A stretch of 41,244 bases of DNA from Geitlerinema sp. PCC 9228 (GTDB lineage Bacteria > Cyanobacteriota > Cyanobacteriia > Cyanobacteriales > PCC-9228), in NCBI RefSeq assembly GCF_001870905.1, contig NZ_LNDC01000046.1, positions 1 through 41,244 on the forward strand, written 5' to 3'. The notes under the pieces are model-generated. The model saw only the letters and a program-made list of their open reading frames with translations, made no database searches and was not told where the DNA came from. This document shows, one piece after another, positions 15,939-23,993 of the stretch (position 1 is its first letter; every line of letters begins with the position of its first letter). Both the position numbers and the translations under genes were made by a program.

Positions 15939-17114
15939 TTAATGGGACTTGGTTTGGGGAAATTGGGTAGCACTCCCTACCGCTTCACCGATATGGGAAA
16001 AGCCACCCGCATCCAGTTTTTGACCAAGTCCTTGTAAAATGCGACCAACCATAGTCGGACCTTCGTAGACCAAACCAGTATACCCTTGTAATAAAGTAGC
16101 ACCAGCAGTAATTTTTTCCCAAGCATCATCTGCCGAAAAAATGCCACCAACGCCGATAATCGGTATTTTTCCTTGAGTTTGCTGCCAAATCCAACGAATC
16201 ACTGCCGTAGAACGCGAACGTAAAGGAGCGCCGCTCAAACCACCGGTTTCTTGTGCCACAGGATTGCCAGTGGCGGCAATGGTTGTTGTCTGCAACCCAG
16301 CGCGATCGCAAGTGGTATTGGTAGCAACAATACCAGCAATGTGGTAAGCTTCTACCAGCTCTAAGATATCTGCCAGTTCTTGCCAGGTTAAATCCGGAGA
16401 AATTTTCACCAGTAAAGGCTTGTTGGTTTGATTTTTGGCTTGTAAAGCCTGCAATATAGGGGCCAAGCGATCGCCAGCCTGTAGCGATCGCAACCCCGGC
16501 GTGTTGGGAGAAGAAACATTCACCACAAAATAATCTCCCCACCCCTGCAACACCTCATAACTGCGCTCGTAATCCGCCGCCGCCGCTTCCAGAGGGGTTA
16601 CCTTCGACTTACCCAAATTAATCCCCACCGGAATCGGGGAAGAAGCGTCTTGCCAGCGTTGTTGTAGCTGGGCAGCCAGTGCCTGGGCACCGCGGTTGTT
16701 AAACCCCATGCGATTGATCGCCGCCAAATCCGAGGTCAAGCGAAACATACGCGGGGGAGGATTGCCCGGTTGGGGATGCCAAGTCACCGTACCCAACTCC
16801 ACAAACCCAAACCCCAGATGCGACCAAACCCCAGCCGCCGTACCATCTTTATCGAACCCAGCCGCCAGCCCAAAAGGATTGGCAAAGGGGATGCCCCACA
16901 CCGTTTGCCGCAAGCGCGCATCCTCAAAACCATAGGTATGAGCCAAATAGTCGCGTATCCGCCGCGCCAGAGGATCGGGAGGGGAGCGGTCCAACCAAGC
17001 GAGAAACCGCATGGTTTGGTGGTGGAGAAATTCCGGATCGGTTTTTAAAAACGAGAACAAAAAAGGGCGTAGAGCCTGTTTGTAGATATCCACAGTTACA
17101 TCCAAACCTATCAA
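15939..17114 (-). CDS. pyrD: Dihydroorotate dehydrogenase (quinone), class 2
   Basis: This 391-residue FMN enzyme oxidises dihydroorotate to orotate in pyrimidine synthesis and passes electrons to quinone at the membrane. The N-terminal amphipathic segment (ALRPFLFSFLKTDPEFLHHQTMRFLAWL) is the class 2 quinone tunnel. NPFGLAAGFDKDG (79-91) and GTVTWHPQPGNPPPRMFRL contact FMN. NVSSPNTPGLR (199-209) carries the class 2 catalytic serine, S202. LVKISPDLT and GVGGIFSADDAWEKITAGATLLQGYTGLVYEGP complete the barrel. Length is near the cyanobacterial norm. GTG codons a few residues in could be an alternative start. Confidence 0.95.
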   Translation of the reverse strand: MIGLDVTVDIYKQALRPFLFSFLKTDPEFLHHQTMRFLAWLDRSPPDPLARRIRDYLAHTYGFEDARLRQTVWGIPFANPFGLAAGFDKDGTAAGVWSHLGFGFVELGTVTWHPQPGNPPPRMFRLTSDLAAINRMGFNNRGAQALAAQLQQRWQDASSPIPVGINLGKSKVTPLEAAAADYERSYEVLQGWGDYFVVNVSSPNTPGLRSLQAGDRLAPILQALQAKNQTNKPLLVKISPDLTWQELADILELVEAYHIAGIVATNTTCDRAGLQTTTIAATGNPVAQETGGLSGAPLRSRSTAVIRWIWQQTQGKIPIIGVGGIFSADDAWEKITAGATLLQGYTGLVYEGPTMVGRILQGLGQKLDAGGFSHIGEAVGSATQFPQTKSH

Positions 17115-17426
17115 ACCCTATCAACATGCCATCGAGGAAGCCAAAAGGGAAATAATAAGAAATCTAGAAGGTGGTCTACCTTTTTTCTGGCCGATTGAAC
17201 TTGTTGTCTGTCAAAAAGCAGATTATGATGGCTGTATGCGCGATCGCCGCGGCCATCCCTGCCCAATGCATCGAAACAGCCAGCTAAAAGATATTTGCCA
17301 AAGAGTCTGCTAGGGACAAAACAGCCACTCAGGGTGCAGACGTATAAAATTGTAGGGAAGGCAACCAACCACAGCAAATTATATTATAGCTCGCTCGAGC
17401 TAGAGAAAGTTGCTGGCGCTGAATAG
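17115..17426. other. Gene-free stretch upstream of pyrD
   Basis: This part of the 712-bp gap between pyrD and the GAF gene shows no credible gene, only one HIP1 octamer and a CTCGCTCGAG motif. It presumably contains the pyrD promoter, but I cannot place it. Confidence 0.4.
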
Positions 17427-17575
17427 GTTTGGGAAACAGAGGGAACCCTCTACCAGTACGAACTTACCGAATACCTGTGTCAGAAGTGGGGTAGACAATG
17501 TGCTTACTGTGGGGTCCAAGATGTTCCCCTGCAAGTAGAGCATATGGTTGCGACATCGAAAGGATGTTTGAGTGG
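17427..17575 (+). pseudogene. IscB-type HNH nuclease remnant
   Basis: In one frame the DNA reads GTLYQYELTEYLCQKW then GRQCAYCGVQDVPLQVEHMV. This matches the bridge into the HNH domain of IscB proteins (typically EVREYLLEKWGRKCAYCGA..VPLQVEHIVPRS). The CxxC pair and the E-H of the HNH site are preserved. A stop codon (17424-17426) cuts the frame upstream. Downstream, after VEHMVATSKG, the expected RGGSDRVSNL sequence is lost and stops follow at about 17607. No RuvC or bridge-helix parts are seen nearby. It is a fossil of an OMEGA (IscB) transposon, non-functional as it stands. The remaining gap to 17826 has no gene. Confidence 0.75.
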
Positions 17576-17826
17576 GGCAAAAGGTGGTCAGTGTCTCGCG
17601 CCGCCATAATCCCACCCATATTTTGCCATGATGGCTATAGATATGAATTTCAAAGAAGTCGCATAATGTTAAGGAAATTACCCATATAGGAAGTAGCAGT
17701 TGGTAGCCGTTTTCGATTCAAAATAAAGTAATAAAACCGGGGATTTCTCCAACCAGCTGCCATAACGAACTCAAAGGGGGAACCTAACGTCTACTATCGA
17801 GAGGGTGGGTAGCTGGCAATAGCTAG

Positions 17827-20709
17827 ATGGAAAAGCTGTTGGAGAACCATCCCAACTTCGCAATTCCTGTTTGTTATTCAGATGTCAAATCGGGCATAAA
17901 TTTAATGGGTCAACAGACGTACAGGCGAGACATTTCCCGTATTTACAGCAAGCAACTTGTTGCTCTAGGGCGTGCCCTCCAGAGACTGCGGGAAGAAGAG
18001 CAAATTGACATACTGGCGCAAACGACCGTCGAGTACTTACAATCCGAATTTAGCTACGAACTGCTTTGGATTGGTTTGTACGATCGCCTGACGCACCAAT
18101 TAGAAGGCTGTGGTGGGGTAGCGCCAGTGCCCAATGCTAAGTTTCTCAACGAAAAAACCAACCTCAACCCCGGCGATTTGTTGGAACAAGTGGTGATTCA
18201 GCAAAGACCAGTGGGCGTTCCGGATTTGCGCGTAGAGCGGCGGGCAGGCAAATGGCGGCAAATTGCGGAAAACTTGGGCGTTCAAGGCACCATCATTGTT
18301 CCAATTCGGTATAAAGACCAATGCTACGGCGTCATCCTGATGGGGTCAAAACTGTGGGGTATTTCCCCACAACCCGACGAAAAAGCACGTTTGTCCATTG
18401 TTTTAGGGGAATTGGGCGCTGCCTTACACCAACGGGAAATCGAAAAACAGCGCGCTCAAATCAAACATCCCCACGAGCCGATTTTAAAATTGCTTTCGGA
18501 GCTGCGTTCTTGTTTGAACCTCGACGAATCCCTAGAGAAAGTTGTCGAACAGACCCACCGATTTCTCCATCCCACCCACACCAACGTATATTGGTTGGAA
18601 ACCCAACGGGGATATTTTTGGCGTCGCACCACCAACCGGCAAAGTCAAGTTTCTAACCAACGCCAACCCAACACCGAATCCGCCACTGGCATAAGCGTGC
18701 AGGAAGTGCGGGGATTTTACCAATCCTTGCGTGCCGACGAAGTGGTAGCCATTGGCGAAGCCCTCTCTTCCCTGAAAGCCGACGCCACCACCCGCTTGAT
18801 GCATCAAATCCAAGCGCGATCGCTGTTGGCAGCCCCAATTATTTGTCAGGAAGAACTATTGGGATTTCTGTCAGTAGAAGGAGACGAAGCGCGCATTTGG
18901 CAAGACGAAGAAAAAGAATACCTGCGCGGTGCCGCCCAGCTCATCGCCTTTACCTATCCCTTATACCAGCTGGAAGAAGCTATGGAACAAACCCGGCTGG
19001 ATGCCACCCTCACCTCCGGCATTGCCCAGGCAATCTACAGCGACGACGACTGGGAACAAGCCCTGCAAAGATGCGCCCAGGCACTCAGCAAACGCCTGCG
19101 GGTAGAGCGGGTCATGATTTTGTTGTACAACGACGACCTGTTGCAGTTTGATATTTGCTATCAAAGCCACGATAACCGCCGCCGCCTGGATTCGCCCCTA
19201 CCAGCCCTCGATGACGTAGATGCACAGTTGCTAAAAAAAGCCCAAGAACCCATCGATATTGAAAACTGGCAGGAAGATTTGCGTTTGGTAGCTTGGCGCG
19301 ATCGCTTTTTACAAGTTGGCGTGCAGTCAATCCTGTTGTGTACCTGTGGGGAAGAGCAAAAGTCCCCTCGCAAAAACACCTCAGCCGCCCTAGAAGGTCT
19401 GATTTTGGTCACCCACCAATCGCCGCGCACCTGGGAACCCTCCGAACAAGAATTGCTGCGGGTGGTCGCTCAGCAAATCGGTCTGATCCTCCATCAGTGG
19501 CAGCTACACCGCAACAACGAACGCCAGCAGCATTTGTATGCCACCTTAAGCAACACTTTGAGCGGCCTGCAACAAACCCACAAAGGAGAATATTTAGACC
19601 GTTCCGCCTTACAATCCATCGCCAGCTTTCTCAACGCCCCCCTCACCGCCCTCATCGCCTGGTCGCCAGGCAGTGCCACTGGCGAAATTCTGGCGACAGT
19701 CATTGCCGATCGCAACTACGCCCTCAACGGCGAAACCACCATCGACGTGCAAAACGATATGTTGGTGCAGTGGGCTTTTTCCACCGATGCCCTGGTGGGT
19801 CCGTTTGCGATGGAAGATTTGCCCGATACCACCCGCGACTGGTTACCAGCCACCATCGACCAAGTGTGGGTCATGGCTTTGCATACCGAAAGCCTGTACG
19901 AACCCATGGGCATGGTGGTGGTTGGAGATGCCCGCGACGCGGCCATTCCCATCAGCTATACCAGCGTGGTAGAAACCATCGTGCGCAATTTTGCCTGGTT
20001 CCGCCGCTACCAAACCCTCACCCAGAAGCAGCAAACCCATTTAGAAAATCTGGAATGCCTCAACTGGTACAAACATCGCAGCTTGGAGAAAGTGTACCGT
20101 ACCGTAGGCACCCTACTGCGGCAGATGAACCAATCGGAATCGTCAGCAAATACAACCTTCTCCCAAATTCGGCAGCAAATCGGTCAGTCATTCCAGCAAA
20201 TGACCCCCTTGCTCAAACAGGAACAGTGGGAACTGCAAGGAGGGCAGACCAACGTTCCCTTGCCCACATTGCTCAAACGCGCCCTCTTGCGGCTGCAACC
20301 GGCCATCAAGCAGCGGCAAATTTGGTATCAAGTCCACAGCGAAGGCAAGTTTATCGTGGCGGTGGACCCACTCAAAATAGAATTAGTCCTTTACGAACTG
20401 CTTCTGGCAGCCACCTTGCGGGTTCCCGTGGGTGGTCGTATCGACGTGTGGTGTCGCCCCGTAGACCAGCATTGGCTGGATTTATCCATTACCGATAACG
20501 GCAAGCTCGATCCGCAGCTCATCCAAGCTTTGCAAGCCGAAAACCCCGGCGACTGGCTGCAACCGTCGCCCCTGGACCATCCCCCAGGATTGCACTGGAA
20601 AGTCTGCCGTGGCATCTTGCAAATTGGCGGGGGGAATTTGTTTGTCTCCCAGTTAGAAGACCAACGCATCCTCACCCGCGCTGTTTTGCCCCTATCCCAT
20701 CGGGAATAG
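17827..20709 (+). CDS. Multi-GAF-domain sensor protein with degenerate histidine-kinase-like end
   Basis: This 960-residue soluble protein has at least three, probably four, GAF domains: about 55-205 (SYELLWIGLYDRL), 235-390 (FLSVEGDEARIW), 405-570 (RVERVMILLY) and 595-745. A helical region (LNWYKHRSLEKVYRTVGTLLRQMNQ) then leads to an HATPase-like domain at about 830-955. The ATP site looks degenerate. The N-box reads KIELVLYELLLAA without its usual Asn, ITDNGKLDP keeps the Asp, and the G2 region is only PPGLHWKV. It is probably a signal-binding scaffold or pseudokinase. No TM helix or cysteine typical of a bilin lyase site stands out. The start is uncertain: ATG 17827 or ATG 17905 (MGQQTYRRDISRIYS). 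Confidence 0.75.
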   Translation: MEKLLENHPNFAIPVCYSDVKSGINLMGQQTYRRDISRIYSKQLVALGRALQRLREEEQIDILAQTTVEYLQSEFSYELLWIGLYDRLTHQLEGCGGVAPVPNAKFLNEKTNLNPGDLLEQVVIQQRPVGVPDLRVERRAGKWRQIAENLGVQGTIIVPIRYKDQCYGVILMGSKLWGISPQPDEKARLSIVLGELGAALHQREIEKQRAQIKHPHEPILKLLSELRSCLNLDESLEKVVEQTHRFLHPTHTNVYWLETQRGYFWRRTTNRQSQVSNQRQPNTESATGISVQEVRGFYQSLRADEVVAIGEALSSLKADATTRLMHQIQARSLLAAPIICQEELLGFLSVEGDEARIWQDEEKEYLRGAAQLIAFTYPLYQLEEAMEQTRLDATLTSGIAQAIYSDDDWEQALQRCAQALSKRLRVERVMILLYNDDLLQFDICYQSHDNRRRLDSPLPALDDVDAQLLKKAQEPIDIENWQEDLRLVAWRDRFLQVGVQSILLCTCGEEQKSPRKNTSAALEGLILVTHQSPRTWEPSEQELLRVVAQQIGLILHQWQLHRNNERQQHLYATLSNTLSGLQQTHKGEYLDRSALQSIASFLNAPLTALIAWSPGSATGEILATVIADRNYALNGETTIDVQNDMLVQWAFSTDALVGPFAMEDLPDTTRDWLPATIDQVWVMALHTESLYEPMGMVVVGDARDAAIPISYTSVVETIVRNFAWFRRYQTLTQKQQTHLENLECLNWYKHRSLEKVYRTVGTLLRQMNQSESSANTTFSQIRQQIGQSFQQMTPLLKQEQWELQGGQTNVPLPTLLKRALLRLQPAIKQRQIWYQVHSEGKFIVAVDPLKIELVLYELLLAATLRVPVGGRIDVWCRPVDQHWLDLSITDNGKLDPQLIQALQAENPGDWLQPSPLDHPPGLHWKVCRGILQIGGGNLFVSQLEDQRILTRAVLPLSHRE

Positions 20710-20712
20710 TTT

Positions 20713-21609
20713 CTACCAACCCAGCTGGCGCCAAACCGATTGGGTGGAAACCATGTGCCGTTCCAATCCCAACTGCTTGGGGGACAGGCCCAGGGCCAAT
20801 CCCACCAGCTGCGGCAGGTGCAAAACGGGCAGGTCAATGGCCGCGCCCATAGTAGCGGCGACTTCCGGCTGTCGCGAATCCAAATTCAAGTGACACAGGG
20901 GACAGGGGGTAACCATACAATCGGCCCCGGCGGCGACTGCTGCTTGTAAATGCTTGCCTGCCATTTGAAAAGAGGTTTCGGGGGCGTAGCTGGATAGCGG
21001 CCAGCCGCAGCATTGGGTTCTGCCGCGATATTCCACTGGTGTGGCCCCCAAAACGCGGAATAAATTTTCCATGGATTGGGGATTGTGGGGGTCGTCAAAG
21101 GGCAGGTGTTTTTGTGCCCGCAGCAGGTAGCAGCCGTAAAAAGCAGCGCAGTGCAATCCTTGCAGAGATTTGCGTACGCGATCGCGAAGGGCATCGAGTC
21201 CGTAGTCGGACACCAAAATCCACAGCAGGTGTTTGACTTCTGTCGTCCCCCGATAAGGCGAGCAGCCTTCTTCGGCAAGAAAACCATTAATTTTCTCTAT
21301 ATAACTGGGGTCGGTTGGTTGCGTTTCCTTCAAGCGCTCGTCCACATGGCCGATGACCCCCTGACAGGTACTGCAGTGGGTCATTAGGGGCAATCCCAGG
21401 GACTCAGCTAAAGCGATATTGCGGGCATTAACCGTATCTTCTAACAGTTGGGAATCTTCTTTAAACGTTCCCGACCCGCAACAAGCCGCCGATTTGAGCT
21501 CCACCAATTCGATGCCCAAGTGTTCGGTAATAGCACCGGTGGATTGGTAGAGTTCGTCGCAGGCACCCTGAGCTACACAACCGGGAAAATAAGCGTATTT
21601 TAAAGACAT
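20713..21609 (-). CDS. HdrB-like CCG-domain iron-sulfur protein
   Basis: This 298-residue protein has two complete CCG motifs: C11, C43-C44-G, C79 and C82, then C160, C200-C201-G, C236 and C239. Such motifs bind noncubane [4Fe-4S] clusters in HdrB of heterodisulfide reductase. In cyanobacteria and some archaea, single HdrB-like proteins are proposed as the membrane-linked subunit of succinate dehydrogenase. No sdhA or sdhB is nearby, so the partner is inferred. It begins [15 protein letters not shown], typical of the family. It converges with the GAF gene, only 3 bp separating the two stops and no terminator visible between them. Confidence 0.88.
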   Translation of the reverse strand: MSLKYAYFPGCVAQGACDELYQSTGAITEHLGIELVELKSAACCGSGTFKEDSQLLEDTVNARNIALAESLGLPLMTHCSTCQGVIGHVDERLKETQPTDPSYIEKINGFLAEEGCSPYRGTTEVKHLLWILVSDYGLDALRDRVRKSLQGLHCAAFYGCYLLRAQKHLPFDDPHNPQSMENLFRVLGATPVEYRGRTQCCGWPLSSYAPETSFQMAGKHLQAAVAAGADCMVTPCPLCHLNLDSRQPEVAATMGAAIDLPVLHLPQLVGLALGLSPKQLGLERHMVSTQSVWRQLGW

Positions 21610-21876
21610 GGAAAACCGAAAAAAACAGCAGTTGGTCTCGCTAGCGCGATCGCAAATTTTCTTGGCGAGAAAAATTCATGAAAGTGGTTTGGTCCAACCC
21701 AGTTTCCGATATGATGGGAAAGTATAGCCTACTACCATTTCCCTATTGTATTCCGATCGGGCAGCAAGCCCCATGCTCAAGGAACACCAGCTTTCTGCCA
21801 ATTCGCGATCGGTTGCCCAACCACCAGAGGGCATCCCAGTAAATGGTAGCCCCGCGAGCTGGGTTTTTACGGCCTC

Positions 21877-21940
21877 GGTCCGAGCTGGACCTGCCCGGCA
21901 AGAGGTAGGTCCGGCCTTGCTTGCGAACCTGCCGGCTTTT
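21877..21940 (+). promoter_or_regulatory. Attenuator-like leader upstream of acpP
   Basis: Four segments can pair in mutually exclusive ways. GGTCC (21877-21881) pairs with GGACC (21887-21891). The longer GGACCTGCC (21887-21895) pairs with GGTAGGTCC (21904-21912), 9 bp with one G-U. CCGGC (21911-21915 or 21895-21899) pairs with GCCGG (21931-21935), followed by CTTTT. Only one of the overlapping stems can form at a time. A later 7-bp hairpin CTTCTTT/AAAGAAG (21967-21986) lies just before the acpP ribosome-binding site. The rest of the 401-bp divergent gap shows no gene. Confidence 0.5.
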
Positions 21941-22010
21941 CGGGGAGAACCACCCCCAAGCGTATTCTTCTTTCATTGTAAAGAAGTAGAGTTTCCAACT
22001 GGAGAATTTT

Positions 22011-22259
22011 ATGAATCAAGAAATTTTCAACAAAGTCAAAACCATCGTAGCCGAACAACTAGAAGCCGATGCCAACGACGTACAACCAGAAGCGCACTTT
22101 GCCAACGACCTCAACGCCGATTCCTTGGATACGGTGGAGTTGGTCATGGCGCTGGAAGAGGAATTCGACATTGAAATTCCCGATGAAGCTGCAGAAAAAA
22201 TCACCACCGTGCGGGAAGCTGTCGATTACATCAGCGAGCAACTAAAAGCCTCCGCCTAA
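22011..22259 (+). CDS. acpP: Acyl carrier protein
   Basis: This 82-residue acidic four-helix protein carries growing acyl chains as thioesters on phosphopantetheine. The attachment site is S38 in [21 protein letters not shown]. The N-terminal helix ([16 protein letters not shown]) and the [20 protein letters not shown] segment are standard. GGAG lies eight bases before ATG 22011. It is followed 204 bp later by fabF on the same strand, the usual pairing. The gap contains a strong RNA stem that may uncouple the two expression levels. Confidence 0.97.
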   Translation: MNQEIFNKVKTIVAEQLEADANDVQPEAHFANDLNADSLDTVELVMALEEEFDIEIPDEAAEKITTVREAVDYISEQLKASA

Positions 22260-22268
22260 GGGGTTCTC

Positions 22269-22382
22269 ATGCCGGTTCGCACCCCCTCGGGGAAACTGCT
22301 GGCAGGCAAGCTTGGCTCTTGTCTGCTGGCTGGTACCCTCCTTTTGCCTACCTCCACCGCGTAGCCTCCCAAGAACTGGCAT
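22269..22382 (+). ncRNA. Structured RNA element between acpP and fabF
   Basis: A 13-bp stem GCTGGCAGGCAAG/CTTGTCTGCTGGC (22298-22310/22318-22330) closes on a 7-nt loop. It is perfect only if three G-U pairs are allowed, which points to selection at the RNA level on the plus strand. An outer 10-bp helix, ATGCCGGTTC/GAACTGGCAT (22269-22278/22373-22382), encloses it, again with one G-U pair. It starts 10 nt after the acpP stop and ends 81 nt before fabF. It may stabilise acpP mRNA or reduce read-through into fabF. Confidence 0.5.
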
Positions 22383-22463
22383 CATGACCCAAGCATCTGG
22401 GGTCAATAAATTGTGCGGTGGCTTTGAAGCTTTGTTTAAGGGCGAAATACCCACCAAGGTGAC

Positions 22464-23738
22464 ATGACGAGAAACAATTGGGAACTCGAGCAAGAACCAA
22501 AAAGACGGGTTGTCATAACAGGCATGGGCGCGATTACGCCGATTGGTAATACGCTTTCTGACTATTGGGAGGGATTGCTATCGGGACGTATCGGCATCGG
22601 AGAAATTACGCTGTTCGACGCCTCAAAGCACGCTAGCCGAATAGCAGGAGAAGTCAAAGGATTTACCCCCACAGATTATCTCGAACGCAAAGAGGCCAAG
22701 CGGATGGACCGTTTTGCCCAGTTTGCCGTGGGCGCTAGCAAACAGGCCCTGGAAGATTCGCAGTTTCAAATCGATGATTTGAATGCAGAACAGGTGGGTG
22801 CCATTGTTGGCACGGGGATTGGCGGCTTGAAAGTCCTGGAAGACCAAGAGCAGGTTTACTTGTCTAAGGGCCCCGACCGCTGCAGTCCCTTTATGATTCC
22901 CATGATGATTGCCAATATGGCGGCGGGTTTGGTAGCTATCCACACCGGAGCGAAGGGACCCAACTCCTGTCCGGTGACTGCTTGTGCGGCTGGTTCCAAT
23001 GCTGTGGGCGATGCCTTTCGGTTGATCCAGCGCGGTTATGCCCAAGCCATGCTTTGTGGCGGTACGGAAGCGGCGGTTACCCCTTTGAGTGTGGCCGGTT
23101 TTTCTGCGGCTCGGGCCTTGTCGGTGCGCAACGACGACCCCCAGCATGCCAGCCGTCCGTTCGATCGCGATCGCGATGGTTTTGTCATGGGAGAAGGGTC
23201 CGGCATTTTGCTGTTGGAAGAGTTGGAACACGCTCTCAGCCGCGGCGCGCGCATTTACGCTGAGGTGTTGGGATACGGCATGACTTGCGATGCCTACCAC
23301 ATGACCTCTCCGGTTCCCGATGGGGAAGGGGCCACCAGAGCTGTTTCTCTGGCTATGAAAGATGCGGGGATTCGCCCGGAGGATGTGGATTACATCAACG
23401 CCCACGGCACCAGTACCGCAGCCAACGACAAAACCGAGACGGCAGCGATTAAAAAAGCGTTGGGCGATCGCGCTTACCAAGTAGCGGTAAGTTCCACCAA
23501 GTCCATGACCGGTCATTTGTTAGGGGGGGCCGGCGGCATCGAGGCGGTGGCAACAGCCATGGCCGTAGCCAGCGATCGCATTCCCCCAACCATGAACCTC
23601 GACGAACCGGACCCAGAGTGCGATTTGGACTACGTTCCCCACCAAAGCCGCCAACAGAACGTACGCATCGCCCTTTCCAACTCGTTTGGTTTTGGCGGCC
23701 ATAACGTTACCCTGGTGTTTGGCAAGTACCAAGAATAA
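22464..23738 (+). CDS. fabF: Beta-ketoacyl-ACP synthase II
   Basis: This 424-residue condensing enzyme extends acyl-ACP using malonyl-ACP. The Cys-His-His triad is complete: C174 in VTACAAGSN, H314 in NAHGTSTAAND and H351 in KSMTGHLLGGAGG. The opening RRVVITGMGAITPIGNTLSDYWEGLLSGRIGIG is typical of FabF. The 12 residues before it (MTRNNWELEQEP) are slightly longer than usual. ATG 22464 follows AAGGTGAC. It lies downstream of acpP with a structured spacer between. The next gene, tkt, has its own leader. Confidence 0.97.
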   Translation: MTRNNWELEQEPKRRVVITGMGAITPIGNTLSDYWEGLLSGRIGIGEITLFDASKHASRIAGEVKGFTPTDYLERKEAKRMDRFAQFAVGASKQALEDSQFQIDDLNAEQVGAIVGTGIGGLKVLEDQEQVYLSKGPDRCSPFMIPMMIANMAAGLVAIHTGAKGPNSCPVTACAAGSNAVGDAFRLIQRGYAQAMLCGGTEAAVTPLSVAGFSAARALSVRNDDPQHASRPFDRDRDGFVMGEGSGILLLEELEHALSRGARIYAEVLGYGMTCDAYHMTSPVPDGEGATRAVSLAMKDAGIRPEDVDYINAHGTSTAANDKTETAAIKKALGDRAYQVAVSSTKSMTGHLLGGAGGIEAVATAMAVASDRIPPTMNLDEPDPECDLDYVPHQSRQQNVRIALSNSFGFGGHNVTLVFGKYQE

Positions 23739-23878
23739 CCCCTGGGTTGGGAGAAGGGGAACGCGACCGATGGTGTTTTTGGGTCCTAACCAAAGCTGGT
23801 CAATTTCGATCCCCATCTCGGCAATTGAAAGACGTTCCTGCTTCCCAACTCGTGAAATAATAGAAAGGGAAAACGCTT

Positions 23879-23908
23879 CACCAACGCGATGTTGTTGCAG
23901 CGTTGGTG
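23879..23908 (+). other. Perfect hairpin in the tkt leader
   Basis: A 9-bp perfect stem CACCAACGC/GCGTTGGTG (23879-23887/23900-23908) with a 12-nt loop lies 86 nt before the tkt start. No T-run follows, so it is more likely a leader or mRNA structure than a terminator for fabF. No gene is seen in 23739-23993. Confidence 0.5.
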
Positions 23909-23993
23909 TCTGTACGCTAGTTTCCTGGAAAAAACCTGTTCCCTCGGCTACGAGGAATAGCCCATCCAAAATTGTCGTTAACTCCTAGAAATT

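Noticed and set aside
19293-20498. A 401-codon frame overlapping the GAF gene in another frame
   Set aside because: Arg/His/Pro-rich shadow composition; the GAF frame has recognisable domains.
21845-21955. SRP RNA, 6S RNA or a tRNA in the acpP upstream region
   Set aside because: The conserved SRP core (GGTCCGGAAGG-type) and a cloverleaf are absent; only alternative hairpins are found.
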